Source of the DNA: Pandoraea pulmonicola
GTDB lineage: Bacteria; Pseudomonadota; Gammaproteobacteria; Burkholderiales; Burkholderiaceae
Length of the DNA: 64,000 nucleotides
Assembly: GCF_000815105.2 (NCBI RefSeq)
Contig: NZ_CP010310.2
Location: forward strand, 1,798,001-1,862,000
Reading direction: 5' to 3'
In this document: piece by piece, positions 9,346-17,020 of the stretch
How positions within the stretch are numbered: the stretch's first letter is position 1
Layout of the letters: every line of letters starts with the position of its first letter
The notes under the pieces: model-generated
Told to the model about the DNA's origin: nothing
Seen by the model: the letters and a program-made list of their open reading frames with translations, nothing else
Database searches by the model: none
Program-made: the position numbers and the translations under genes

Positions 9346-9825
9346 ATGAAACCCTTCTTCAAACTTGAACTTGCCGAAGCCCGTCACATGATCGCGGCGG
9401 CGATTGCGCGTTCGCGGGAAATCGGCGTCCTCGAGTCGATTTGCGTGGTCGACGAGGGCGGCTTCCCGCTCGCGCTCGAACGCATGGACGGTGGCCGCAT
9501 CACCGGCCCGCAGATCGCCTGGAACAAGGCGTTCACGGCGGCGGGACACAAGCGCTCGACGCACTTGTTCACCACGCCTCCCAACGGTCCCGCGCTGCCC
9601 GGCAACGAAGCTTTCGGTATCCAGTGGAGCTTCGAGGGGCGCTTCGCGGCGTTCGTCGGCGGCTTCCCCATCGTGGTCGACAAGCAGGTCGTCGGCGGCA
9701 TCGGTTTGTCGGGTGGCAATGGCGAGCAGGATACGCAGGCGGGTCTGGCGGGTCTGGCCGCGTTGCAGGCGCTGTTGCGCGAGAGCGGACGCGAAGTCCT
9801 CGTCCAGCCCGACATCAAGCTTTGA
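9346..9825 (+). CDS. GlcG/HbpS family protein (DUF336)
   Basis: 159-aa protein of the GlcG/HbpS (DUF336, PduO C-terminal-like) family. Typical blocks are the N-terminal LELAEARHMIAAAIARSREIG, VVDEGGFPLALERMDG, AWNKAFTAAGHKRST, and the Gly-rich GGFPIVVDKQVVGGIGLSGGN. Members bind haem or other ligands or act as accessory proteins in catabolic operons; few have a known reaction. It is encoded between the aldehyde dehydrogenase and the reductase, 60 bp and 13 bp away, so it belongs to the operon. It has no signal peptide and is probably cytoplasmic. It could be a ligand-binding or cofactor-handling helper for the di-iron oxidase (inference). Confidence 0.85.
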   Translation: MKPFFKLELAEARHMIAAAIARSREIGVLESICVVDEGGFPLALERMDGGRITGPQIAWNKAFTAAGHKRSTHLFTTPPNGPALPGNEAFGIQWSFEGRFAAFVGGFPIVVDKQVVGGIGLSGGNGEQDTQAGLAGLAALQALLRESGREVLVQPDIKL

Positions 9826-9838
9826 TGCGAGGCCGCCG

Positions 9839-10873
9839 GTGAGCTATCGAATCACATGGATCGAGGCCCAGCGAAGCTTCGACGCAACGCCCGACGAAAC
9901 CGTGCTCGAGGCCGCGCGGCGGGCGGGGGTCGTACTGCCGTCCGAGTGTGAGTTCGGCGGCTGTGGGACGTGCCGCGTCAAGCTCACGCAGGGGCGCGTG
10001 CGGTACGAGGACATGCCGGGCGCGCTCTCGCGCGAGGAGGCCGACGCGGGCTACGCACTGCTGTGTCAGGCGCATGCGTGCTCCGATCTCGCGATCAGTA
10101 CGGAGCGCGTGCTCGAATCGCCCGGGCCGGCACGTCGGCGTCTGGCGACGGTGGCTCGCTTGGCATCGCTTGCGCCGGACGTGACCCGGCTCGTGCTGGC
10201 CATCGACGACGGCGATCCGTGGGTCTTCCGTCCCGGGCAGTACCTCAATGTTTTCCCCGGCGGCGATTTGGGGCCGCGCAGCTTCTCGATGGCGTCTCAT
10301 CCCGACGCCGCCGACGGGCGTCCCGAAGTGGAGCTCCATATCCGTCATATCGAGGGAGGGCGCTTCACGCAGACGCGCCTGAGCCAGCTGCGTCCCGGCG
10401 ACAAACTCGAGGTGGAAGCCCCGTTGGGTGGATTCGGTTATCACGAAGACGACTACCGGCCGATCGTCATGGTCGCCACCGGCACGGGCATCGCACCATT
10501 GCGCAGCATGCTGGCGCAGATGCTGGCAAGCGGCGATACACCGCCGATCGATCTGTACTGGGGCGGTCGCACGCAGGCGGCGCTGTATCTGCACGGCGAG
10601 CTGACGCAGCTTGCCGCCGAGCACGAGGATTTCCGCTACGTGCCGGTGCTTTCGCGTGCGGATGACGACTGGCAGGGCGCACGCGGTTACGTGCAGGGTG
10701 TCGTGCTGTCCGAGCATCCCGATCTTTCCGAGCATGCGGTGTACCTGTGCGGCTCGCCGATGATGATCGCGGACGCGCAGCGGGCCTTCGTCGCGAATGG
10801 CGCCAGCGTGCGCTATGTGTATGCCGACAGCTTCACGTTCCAGCATCCGGCGCCCGTGGAGGCCGCAGCCTGA
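9839..10873 (+). CDS. [2Fe-2S] ferredoxin-FAD-NAD(P)H oxidoreductase (oxygenase reductase)
   Basis: 344-aa reductase. An N-terminal plant-type ferredoxin domain (about 1-92) has cluster ligands Cys37, Cys42, Cys45 and Cys76 (CEFGGCGTC and LLCQAHA). A ferredoxin-NADP-reductase-type FAD domain follows (FRPGQYLNVF, then PRSFSMAS as the RxYS-like flavin motif), and then an NAD(P) domain (GTGIAPLRSM, YLCGSPMMI). The start is a GTG at 9839, preceded by GCGAGG; no ATG fits this frame. The domain order matches reductases of phenol hydroxylases and related multicomponent oxygenases. Encoded last in the di-iron oxidase operon, it probably passes electrons from NAD(P)H to that oxidase, directly or through the two ferredoxins at 12124-13079. 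Confidence 0.9.
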   Translation: MSYRITWIEAQRSFDATPDETVLEAARRAGVVLPSECEFGGCGTCRVKLTQGRVRYEDMPGALSREEADAGYALLCQAHACSDLAISTERVLESPGPARRRLATVARLASLAPDVTRLVLAIDDGDPWVFRPGQYLNVFPGGDLGPRSFSMASHPDAADGRPEVELHIRHIEGGRFTQTRLSQLRPGDKLEVEAPLGGFGYHEDDYRPIVMVATGTGIAPLRSMLAQMLASGDTPPIDLYWGGRTQAALYLHGELTQLAAEHEDFRYVPVLSRADDDWQGARGYVQGVVLSEHPDLSEHAVYLCGSPMMIADAQRAFVANGASVRYVYADSFTFQHPAPVEAAA

Positions 10874-10882
10874 GCGTCATGC

Positions 10883-10921
10883 AAAAAGCGGGGGAATGGC
10901 GCTTGCGCCGCTCACCCCCGC
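10883..10921 (-). terminator. Rho-independent terminator for the leftward OCD-family gene
   Basis: Read leftward: GCGGGGG, an inner hairpin GGCGC..GCGCC, CCCCCGC, then five U residues (the A tract at 10883-10887). It lies 44 bp past the stop of the gene at 10965. Lying between convergent genes, it may also slow readthrough from the reductase gene. Confidence 0.8.
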
Positions 10922-10964
10922 CCGTCGCCCATCCGCCCCTGTCTATCGGAAGCGCTTCGACGTA

Positions 10965-11894
10965 TCACGCGCCGCGCTCGATGAACGTCCGGTAAGCCAG
11001 CGCGGCGAGTGCCACGTCCTGCAGACCGAATCCGACCGCCTTGTAGACGATGATCTCGTCGTCGCGTTGCCGGCCCGGCGTCAGGCCTTCGAGCACGTCG
11101 CCCAATTCCTCGACTTGGTCCCAGTCGACGAGCCCCGGCGCGGCCAGCAGCAAATCGCCGGCTTCTTCGCGGGCCTGCTCGCGCAACTCCACGACGACGC
11201 GCGCCGCACGGGCGAGGGTGCTGTCGTCCGTCTCGCGCGTGGTCGGCAGGCTCGAACCGATAGCGGCGACGAAAGCGCCCGACGACAGGGCGCGGCCATC
11301 GAAGAGCGGCGTCGTCGAGCGTGTTGCGGTGACGACGATATCGGCGCCATCGAGCGCCTCGTCGGTTTGCATGGCGCTGGCCGTCACGCCTTGCGCGCCG
11401 TAAGTCTCGTTGAGCGCTGCGGCGAGGGCGGCATCGCCGTCGATACCGACAATCCGCAGCGTTTCGACGCCCCGCATTTGCGCGAGCGCGTGGGCGTGAG
11501 CCGCTCCCTGGACGCCGGTGCCGAAGACCGCCGCCGTGCGTGCGCCGCGCCGGGCCAGCGCCCGTACGGCGAGCATCGTCGTCGCGGCCGTGCGCACGCG
11601 AGTGATGGCATTCGCGTCGAGTGTGGCAAGGCAAGCGCCGTCGGACGCGCGGAACAGCACGATCACGAAGTTGAACTGACCTCGAATGGTGGAGTAGACC
11701 TTCGCACCCGCGACGTCCGCGCCGGGGAGCACGGCGCCGAGGGTCGAGAGCTTCGTGCCTTGTGCTTCGGTACGTATACGACGTTGCACTGCGGCGCTAC
11801 CGCGTGCGAGTTCGCGAAATGCGCTCTCGAGCGTGGGAATGGCTTGCGGGACGTCAATCAGCTTGTCGATTTGTGCGTCGGTGAGATGAATCAT
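10965..11894 (-). CDS. Ornithine cyclodeaminase/mu-crystallin family protein
   Basis: 309-aa NAD(P)-dependent protein of the ornithine cyclodeaminase/mu-crystallin family. The Rossmann motif FGTGVQGAAHAHAL has its Gly core at residues 125-130. Upstream are KLSTLGAVLPG and GAKVYSTIRGQFNFVIVLF, which form the substrate half, and LDANAITRVRTAATTML. Members include cyclodeaminases, ketimine (cyclic imine) reductases, alanine dehydrogenases and ectoine-degradation EutC, so the exact reaction cannot be named. The ATG at 11894 is chosen because the longer frame runs through operator site C. It is the only leftward gene of the island and is transcribed divergently from the ferredoxin unit. A role in removing or reducing an imine formed in the pathway is likely (inference). 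Confidence 0.9.
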   Translation of the reverse strand: MIHLTDAQIDKLIDVPQAIPTLESAFRELARGSAAVQRRIRTEAQGTKLSTLGAVLPGADVAGAKVYSTIRGQFNFVIVLFRASDGACLATLDANAITRVRTAATTMLAVRALARRGARTAAVFGTGVQGAAHAHALAQMRGVETLRIVGIDGDAALAAALNETYGAQGVTASAMQTDEALDGADIVVTATRSTTPLFDGRALSSGAFVAAIGSSLPTTRETDDSTLARAARVVVELREQAREEAGDLLLAAPGLVDWDQVEELGDVLEGLTPGRQRDDEIIVYKAVGFGLQDVALAALAYRTFIERGA

Positions 11895-11923
11895 CGGTCG
11901 CGTTTTGTATAGATTGAAAATGG

Positions 11924-11936
11924 GTATACGGTATAC
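11924..11936. promoter_or_regulatory. GTATAC-palindrome operator, site C (OCD-family gene)
   Basis: GTATACGGTATAC, the copy with two perfect GTATAC half-sites. It lies 29 bp upstream of the leftward ATG at 11894 and about 100 bp from site D, which serves the divergent gene. The two sites could act jointly on the divergent promoter region. Confidence 0.72.
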
Positions 11937-12023
11937 GAACAAAAGCCATCTCACAAATAGTTCGAGGCCGAGGGGCCAGTGAAAAGCCTGAGTTTCGAGG
12001 TCGAGACGCCACAGAGCGGTCCG

Positions 12024-12052
12024 TTGGAATTTATTTCGGTATACAGTATCCA
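12024..12052 (+). promoter_or_regulatory. Promoter with GTATAC operator, site D (ferredoxin unit)
   Basis: TTGGAA (12024-12029), a 17-bp spacer and TATCCA (12047-12052) form a candidate sigma-70 promoter. The operator GTATACAGTATCC (12039-12051) covers the spacer end and the -10 box. The ferredoxin ATG is about 70 bp downstream at 12124. Confidence 0.68.
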
Positions 12053-12123
12053 TTAACGCGTTACACTGTCGCAAAAACCGCCGCCGTACGCCAAGGGGCG
12101 GGGTCTCGGTGAAAGGAGGAGGT

Positions 12124-12435
12124 ATGCCAGTCGTTGTATTTCGCAGGAACGGTCAGACGTACCGGGAAGAGGTGAAGGCCAGGACCAACCTGGTCGTCCG
12201 TGCGGGCATCAAGCAGTTTCCATTCCCCCATTTGCGCTACGAATGCGGCATGGGCAAGTGTTCGCGTTGCGCGTGTCGCGTGCTGGCCGGCGGCGAACAT
12301 CTTCCGGCGCCGAACTGGAAAGAGAAGAAGCAACTGGGCGAGCGGCTCGATGCGGGTTTCCGGCTGGCTTGTCAGCTCTGGATCGAGCACGACATCGAAC
12401 TGGAGCAGGGCGACGAATTGCCGGTGGCGCCTTGA
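12124..12435 (+). CDS. [2Fe-2S] ferredoxin
   Basis: 103-aa plant-type ferredoxin with all four cluster ligands: Cys41, Cys46, Cys49 (CGMGKCSRC) and Cys83 (RLACQLW). The ATG at 12124 follows a very strong AAGGAGGAGG. The protein is a soluble electron carrier and has no targeting signal. It heads a three-gene rightward unit (this ferredoxin, the ferredoxin fusion, the alpha/beta hydrolase) under operator site D. In context it probably carries electrons from the reductase at 9839-10873 to the di-iron oxidase. Why two ferredoxins are present is unclear; one might serve a reductase interface and the other the oxidase. Confidence 0.9.
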   Translation: MPVVVFRRNGQTYREEVKARTNLVVRAGIKQFPFPHLRYECGMGKCSRCACRVLAGGEHLPAPNWKEKKQLGERLDAGFRLACQLWIEHDIELEQGDELPVAP

Positions 12436-12485
12436 GCGCAGGGCACTGTCGCGCATCGTCAGGCTACCCGCAACGAGGAAAGCGA

Positions 12486-13079
12486 ATGTACATCGTACTT
12501 ACGAGCCGCCCGGGCCAGTATCGCAGCGAACCCACGCCCGGCATCACACCGATCGAGACCCACGACTACTTCTACGGCACGCGCCACGTCGCGGCGTTCG
12601 TGGTGGCAAAGCTGGACGCGCAAGCGCGCGTGCGCATCGTCGACGAATCCGTGCCGGACGAGGCGAATCTCGTGCCCACCAAATTTTTCGAGAAGTTCGA
12701 CAGCGTGTCGGAGGCGGTGGCGTCGCTCGAGTCGCTCGTTGGCCGCGAACATGCGCTGGCGCGACTTCGCCGCCGCAATCCGGAGACATCGGTCAACACC
12801 ATGGTGCAAATCACGTTCATCACGAATGGCGGCAAAGTCGTCGAGGCGCCGCCCAACAGCAATCTGCTGCGCGTGTCGTTGCGCGAGAAGGGGGGGATTC
12901 CGTTCAAATGCGGCGGCGGTCTGTGCGGTACCTGTCGGTGCCGTGTGGAACAGGGCCGTGAGCATACCGACGAGGTCAAGCAAAAGGAGCGCAGGCACCT
13001 GAGCCCCGACGACCTCGCCAACGGCTATCGCATGGCCTGCCAGACCTTCGTCAACGGCAATGTGAGCGTGTCATGGTGA
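12486..13079 (+). CDS. Unknown domain fused to a C-terminal [2Fe-2S] ferredoxin
   Basis: 197-aa two-domain protein. Residues 1-105 (MYIVLTSRPGQYRSE to PETSVNT) match nothing I recognise; they contain THDYFYG and a region that looks like an alpha/beta fold with a helical end. Residues 106-197 are a ferredoxin with ligands Cys142, Cys147, Cys150 (CGGGLCGTC) and Cys185 (RMACQTF). The ATG at 12486 has GAGGAAA upstream. An in-frame ATG at 12801, exactly at the ferredoxin boundary, could give a second, ferredoxin-only product. The gene follows the first ferredoxin by 50 bp and overlaps the next gene by 7 bp, so it is translationally coupled. The N-terminal domain may dock the oxidase or bind the substrate (inference). 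Confidence 0.8.
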   Translation: MYIVLTSRPGQYRSEPTPGITPIETHDYFYGTRHVAAFVVAKLDAQARVRIVDESVPDEANLVPTKFFEKFDSVSEAVASLESLVGREHALARLRRRNPETSVNTMVQITFITNGGKVVEAPPNSNLLRVSLREKGGIPFKCGGGLCGTCRCRVEQGREHTDEVKQKERRHLSPDDLANGYRMACQTFVNGNVSVSW

Positions 13080-14023
13080 GCGGCCCGGACGTGACGACCG
13101 AGCCGTTCTCGGCCTTGCCGATCGAGCAGCGTCGGCTGATGCTCGAACTGGGGCCGCGCTGGAACGATGACATCATCGCGCACCGCAAGGCGGTGATCGA
13201 GTGCTACACGCCAGTGCTGGCGGCGGCGCCGAGGAGTCCGCACGTCGAGCGCGACGTGCCCTACGGCGAGCATGCGCGTCAGGTCCTCGATGTCTTTGAA
13301 CCGGTCGCGCCTTCGACGGACCTGCGCGAAGCCGTCCTGTTCGTCCATGGCGGTGCGTTCGTACGCGGCAACAAGAGCGTCAACGGTGAGATTTACGACA
13401 ACGTATGCCACTGGTTCGCGCGACAGGGCATGTTGGCGATCAACGTCGAATACCGTCTGGCCGACGAGGCGCGGTGGCCCGGCGGCGCGCAGGATGTCGC
13501 GCGGGCCATCGCCTGGGTGCACGAGAACGCTTCGCGCCTGCGTATCGACACGTCGCGCATCTTCCTCATCGGACACTCGGCCGGGGGCACGCACGCGGCC
13601 GGTTGTCTGTTCGATCCGGCGCTGACGGAAGCGTCCTCCTTGCCGGCTGGAGGTGTGGCTGGCCTGGTGCTGATCAGTGCGCGGTTGTTCGCGGATGTCG
13701 ATGCGCGCAACCCGAACGCGGGGCCCGTGCGGGCGTATTTCGGCGGCGATGAATCGCGCTATGCGCAGCGCTCGCCGCTCACGCACGGTGCGTGCTGCGC
13801 GGTGCCGACGATGATCGCCGTCGCGGAATACGAAAACCGGTTCCTCGACGACTACGGCGCGGCGTTTTTCCAAACACTCCTGCGCGCACGCGGTGCGGCG
13901 CCCCGGTTCGTCCAGGTGCGCGGCCACAATCACACGTCGATCGTGGCGCACTTCAATTCCGGTGAGGAGTGGCTGGGGCGGGAAATACTGGCGTTCATGG
14001 CGTCGGCATGTCGTCCTGCCTGA
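13073..14023 (+). CDS. Alpha/beta hydrolase, HSL/formamidase-like
   Basis: 316-aa alpha/beta hydrolase. The oxyanion-hole motif HGGAF is at residues 92-96, the nucleophile is Ser169 in GHSAGG, and a C-terminal His lies in RGHNHTS. This arrangement fits the hormone-sensitive-lipase and arylformamidase branch, which cleaves esters or N-formyl amides. The start overlaps the stop of the ferredoxin fusion (ATGGTGA), implying translational coupling. Encoded with the oxidase electron carriers, it probably hydrolyses an ester, lactone or formamide made after ring or chain oxidation. A formamidase role would fit the other nitrogen enzymes, but the sequence alone cannot separate esterase from formamidase. 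Confidence 0.87.
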   Translation: MVSGPDVTTEPFSALPIEQRRLMLELGPRWNDDIIAHRKAVIECYTPVLAAAPRSPHVERDVPYGEHARQVLDVFEPVAPSTDLREAVLFVHGGAFVRGNKSVNGEIYDNVCHWFARQGMLAINVEYRLADEARWPGGAQDVARAIAWVHENASRLRIDTSRIFLIGHSAGGTHAAGCLFDPALTEASSLPAGGVAGLVLISARLFADVDARNPNAGPVRAYFGGDESRYAQRSPLTHGACCAVPTMIAVAEYENRFLDDYGAAFFQTLLRARGAAPRFVQVRGHNHTSIVAHFNSGEEWLGREILAFMASACRPA

Positions 14024-14081
14024 GAGCGGACATCTACGCCGCGTCCCGGGCAATACTTGCCGGCGGAGTGCCTCCCTGATC

Positions 14082-14116
14082 GTGTACAGTCTACAAAAAG
14101 CCGTTGCTGCTATAAA
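14082..14116 (+). promoter_or_regulatory. GTATAC-type operator, site E, upstream of the GntR gene
   Basis: GTGTACAGTCTAC (14082-14094), the most degenerate of the five copies, then a -10-like TATAAA at 14111-14116 with the operator where the -35 box should be. This suggests that the regulator controls its own gene. Confidence 0.6.
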
Positions 14117-14197
14117 ATGCGTCGGTTATTGGGGACCATGGGCCACGGCAGCAGGCGTCCGTGGGCGCGGAACCGTCGGTTTGTGGAGATTGGAATT

Positions 14198-14872
14198 ATG
14201 GTACGGGGAGCCACAGGGGCAAACGGTCGCGAGCCGATCATGCACCAGCAGCTTTCGGATCTGGTGACTGCCCGTTTGCGCGAGTCCATCACCTCGGGGA
14301 CTTACAAGCCGGGCGACCGCCTCGTCGAAGGACGGATCGCTCAGGAACTGGAGGTGTCGCGCGTGCCGGTGCGCGAGGCGTTGCGGGCGCTGGCCGTCGA
14401 GGGGTTGGTGGAAGTGAGGCCCCGGCACGGTGCGGTCGTGGCGTCGTTCGATCCGGCGTCGGCGCGTGAACTGGTACAGATCCGCGCCACGCTCGAGGGA
14501 CTGAACGCCCGCCTGGCGGCGGAACATTGCACGCCGGAGTTGGTCAAGCGCATCGAAAAGGTTCTGCAGGAGGGCAACGCCAAGGTCGCCGCGGGAGAGA
14601 CGTCGGGCCTCCTGGAACTCAATGCCCGTTTCCACGACTTGTTGTATTCCGCGGGCGCGAACGCGATGCTCGCGGACCTGATGCGTTCCATGCGCGACCG
14701 TTCGCGCATGCTGTTCGTCAACGCCAGCGACGAAGAGGTACGCATCACCTGGGAAGAGCACGCCGCCATTCTGCGCGCAGTGCAGTCCGGCGATGCGGCG
14801 TTTGCCGCACTTCTCGCCGAACGCCACGTCACTCGCGCCGCGCAGTACTACCTGGATAACCTCGCCCGCTGA
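14198..14872 (+). CDS. GntR-family regulator with FCD domain
   Basis: 224-aa FadR-subfamily GntR repressor. The winged HTH (about 17-85) includes LVTARLRESITSGTYKPGDRLVEG and SRVPVREALRALAVEGLVEVRPRHG. The C-terminal FCD domain keeps the metal-site histidines His146 (LNARFHDLL), His188 (WEEHAAIL) and His210 (AERHVTRAA); the usual Asp four residues before the first His is Asn142 here. The ATG at 14198 has GGAG upstream, while the longer open frame runs back over operator site E and is unlikely. It is the only regulator gene inside the island and GntR/FCD proteins commonly bind short palindromes with GT..AC ends, so it is the probable reader of the five GTATAC sites. Confidence 0.92.
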   Translation: MVRGATGANGREPIMHQQLSDLVTARLRESITSGTYKPGDRLVEGRIAQELEVSRVPVREALRALAVEGLVEVRPRHGAVVASFDPASARELVQIRATLEGLNARLAAEHCTPELVKRIEKVLQEGNAKVAAGETSGLLELNARFHDLLYSAGANAMLADLMRSMRDRSRMLFVNASDEEVRITWEEHAAILRAVQSGDAAFAALLAERHVTRAAQYYLDNLAR

Positions 14873-14918
14873 GCTGCTTGCGTCGAGCGAAGACACAAGC
14901 GCTTGGCTCACCCTCGGT

Positions 14919-16121
14919 TCACCAATTCGTCTCCCGCTCCGGCGTCGCCGTGATCTTGTGGATGGAGAGGTCGGCGCCGTAGTACTCCTGCTCGTCGTCG
15001 AGCCGCAGGCCCATGACGCGCTTGATCACGCCGTAGACGAGGTAGCCGCCCGCGAAGGCGATGGCCACCCCCATCATCGTGCCGGCAACTTGTGCGATGA
15101 AGCTCACGCCGCCGAGTCCGCCGAGCGCCGTCTGACCGAAGATGCCCGCCGCCAGCCCACCCCAGATGCCGCACACGCCATGCAGCGGCCACACGCCAAG
15201 CACGTCGTCGATGCGCAGGCGATTCTGCGTCACCGTGAACAGCCATACGAACAGTCCACCCGCCACGGCGCCGACGACGAGCGCGCCCAGCGGATGCATC
15301 ACGTCGGAACCCGCGCACACCGCCACGAGCCCGGCGAGCGGGCCGTTGTGAATGAAGCCCGGATCGTCCTTGCCGACCCACATCGCGACGAGCGTGCCAC
15401 CGACCATCGCCATGAGCGAGTTCACCGCGACCAGCCCCGAGATACCGCCCACGCGCTGCGCACTCATCACGTTGAAGCCGAACCAGCCCACGATCAGGAT
15501 CCATGCACCGAGCGCCAGGAATGGAATCGACGACGGCGGATGTGCCGCGACCTGTCCCTGACCGTTGTAACGTCCGCGGCGAGCCCCGAGGTGCAACACG
15601 GCTGCCAGCCCGATCCAGCCGCCGACCGCGTGCACCACGACCGAACCCGCGAAGTCGTGGAACGGCGCGCCCAGCGCATGCGTGAACCCGTCTTGAATGC
15701 CCAGATGGTTGTTCCACGCAATTCCCTCGAAGAACGGGTAGATCACGCCCACGAGGAAGAAAGTCGCCACCGATTGCGGATGAAATTTCGCGCGCTCCGC
15801 AATGCCTCCCGAAACGATGGCCGGAATCGCCGCGGCAAACGTCAGCAGGAAGAAGAAGCGGATCAGCGCATAGCCATTGTGCTCGGAGAGCACCGCCGCG
15901 CTCGACCAGAAATCGACGCCGTAAGCGAGCGGATAGCCGATAAAGAAATAGGCGAGGCCGGAGACCGCGAAGTCGGTCAGGATCTTGACCAGTGCGTTCA
16001 CCTGGTTCTTCTTGCGAACCGTACCAAGTTCGAGAAAGGCAAAGCCGGCGTGCATGGCAAGCACCAGGATCGCGCCGAGCAGAAGGAACAGCACGTCGCC
16101 GGGGGTATTGGAATTGGGCAT
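14919..16121 (-). CDS. amt: Ammonium transporter (Amt family)
   Basis: 400-aa inner-membrane ammonium channel with about 11 helices. Conserved marks are Asp156 and His164 in HDFAGSVVVHAVGG (equivalent to Asp160 and His168 of AmtB) and the second pore histidine in WPLHGVCGIWGG. The ATG at 16121 is the Amt-like start (MPNSNTPGDVLFLLLGA, with no cleavable signal). It differs from typical glnK-linked amtB in lacking an adjacent PII gene. It is convergent with the GntR gene and ends 46 bp from it. Its position beside an ammonia-releasing catabolic island may be functional, but it has no GTATAC site and is a separate unit. Confidence 0.92.
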   Translation of the reverse strand: MPNSNTPGDVLFLLLGAILVLAMHAGFAFLELGTVRKKNQVNALVKILTDFAVSGLAYFFIGYPLAYGVDFWSSAAVLSEHNGYALIRFFFLLTFAAAIPAIVSGGIAERAKFHPQSVATFFLVGVIYPFFEGIAWNNHLGIQDGFTHALGAPFHDFAGSVVVHAVGGWIGLAAVLHLGARRGRYNGQGQVAAHPPSSIPFLALGAWILIVGWFGFNVMSAQRVGGISGLVAVNSLMAMVGGTLVAMWVGKDDPGFIHNGPLAGLVAVCAGSDVMHPLGALVVGAVAGGLFVWLFTVTQNRLRIDDVLGVWPLHGVCGIWGGLAAGIFGQTALGGLGGVSFIAQVAGTMMGVAIAFAGGYLVYGVIKRVMGLRLDDEQEYYGADLSIHKITATPERETNW

Positions 16122-16533
16122 GAATGTGCTCTTTTGGTGCAAACGAGAAGAAGAACGAAGATATGCAAGAGCGATGCCAGACTTCTCAACCACTTTGATT
16201 TATATGGACGTTTTATCTGATGAGTCGATGTGGTCCGTCGCGTCTGGCACGATCGTGGTGCCGTGTGCCGTCCTGGGAACGAAGATGGGCGAACTCGGTG
16301 CATGTCGTCGCGAGGGCGGCAGTGAAAAATGCGGAAAGGCGTGCCGCCGTCATGCGCGATGCGGCGCACTCGCGTGCGGTATAGAATCGGGCGTTCTCGC
16401 AGCTTCGGACCGAGGCTGCGTCGCGCGGCGTCGCACGATGCGTCTGGACAGCGCCTGGAGCGAGGGCGGTGAGGCGGCGCTGTGCGACAACTACAACATC
16501 GATTGACACACGCACAACCACAGAGGAAATCCC
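16122..16533. other. Intergenic region between the divergent amt and ABM genes
   Basis: About 410 bp with no convincing gene. It must hold the divergent promoters for the ammonium transporter (left) and the ABM protein (right). The part next to amt is richer in A and T. No clear sigma-54 -24/-12 element or PII-type site was found by eye. Confidence 0.5.
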
Positions 16534-16833
16534 ATGATCTTTGAAATTGCCCAGATCGAAGTGAAGCCCGGCACCGAAGCCGCCTTCGAGCAAGGCGTGG
16601 CGAAGGCCGCACCGCTTTTCAAGGGCTCGAAAGGCTGCCACGGCATGCGTCTGCTCAAATCCATCGAGCAGCCGACGCACTACAGCCTCGTCGTCACCTG
16701 GGAAACGCTCGAAGACCACACCATCCACTTCCGCAACTCGGAAGCGTTCCAGCAATGGCGGGCACTGGTGAGCGAGTGCTTTGCCGCACCGCCCAACGTG
16801 AGCCACGTCACCGAAGCGCTGATCGGTTTCTAA
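16534..16833 (+). CDS. Antibiotic-biosynthesis-monooxygenase (ABM) domain protein
   Basis: 99-aa small protein of the ABM/dimeric alpha-beta barrel superfamily. The sequence runs MIFEIAQIEVKPGTEAAFEQ, FKGSKGCHGMRLLKS, HYSLVVTWETLEDHTIHFRNSEAF. Members include quinol monooxygenases such as YgiN, haem-degrading IsdG types and many uncharacterised stress proteins. GAGGAAAT precedes the ATG. A strong terminator follows 90 bp downstream, so it is probably monocistronic. The reaction is unknown; a cofactor-free oxidation or a detoxification role is possible. Confidence 0.85.
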   Translation: MIFEIAQIEVKPGTEAAFEQGVAKAAPLFKGSKGCHGMRLLKSIEQPTHYSLVVTWETLEDHTIHFRNSEAFQQWRALVSECFAAPPNVSHVTEALIGF

Positions 16834-16925
16834 GCGACGGGATGTCAGGCGCGTCCGGGCGCTGCCCAGGCCCCAGGCCCCAGGCCCGGATGACGCACCC
16901 GGCGGCGCAACGCCGTGAGTCCAAA

Positions 16926-16967
16926 GGGCGGCGGCAGGAGAAGTCCTCGTCGCCGCCTTTTGTTTTT
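16926..16967 (+). terminator. Rho-independent terminator after the ABM gene
   Basis: GGCGGCG at 16927-16933 pairs with CGCCGCC at 16951-16957; an inner AGGA/TCCT stem extends it, and a TTTTGTTTTT tract follows. It separates the ABM gene from the next GntR unit. Confidence 0.85.
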
Positions 16968-17020
16968 CTGTCTTTCATCGGATGGGAGACTAAGGGTTAA
17001 CTCGGTGAAGTTCGTCGAAA

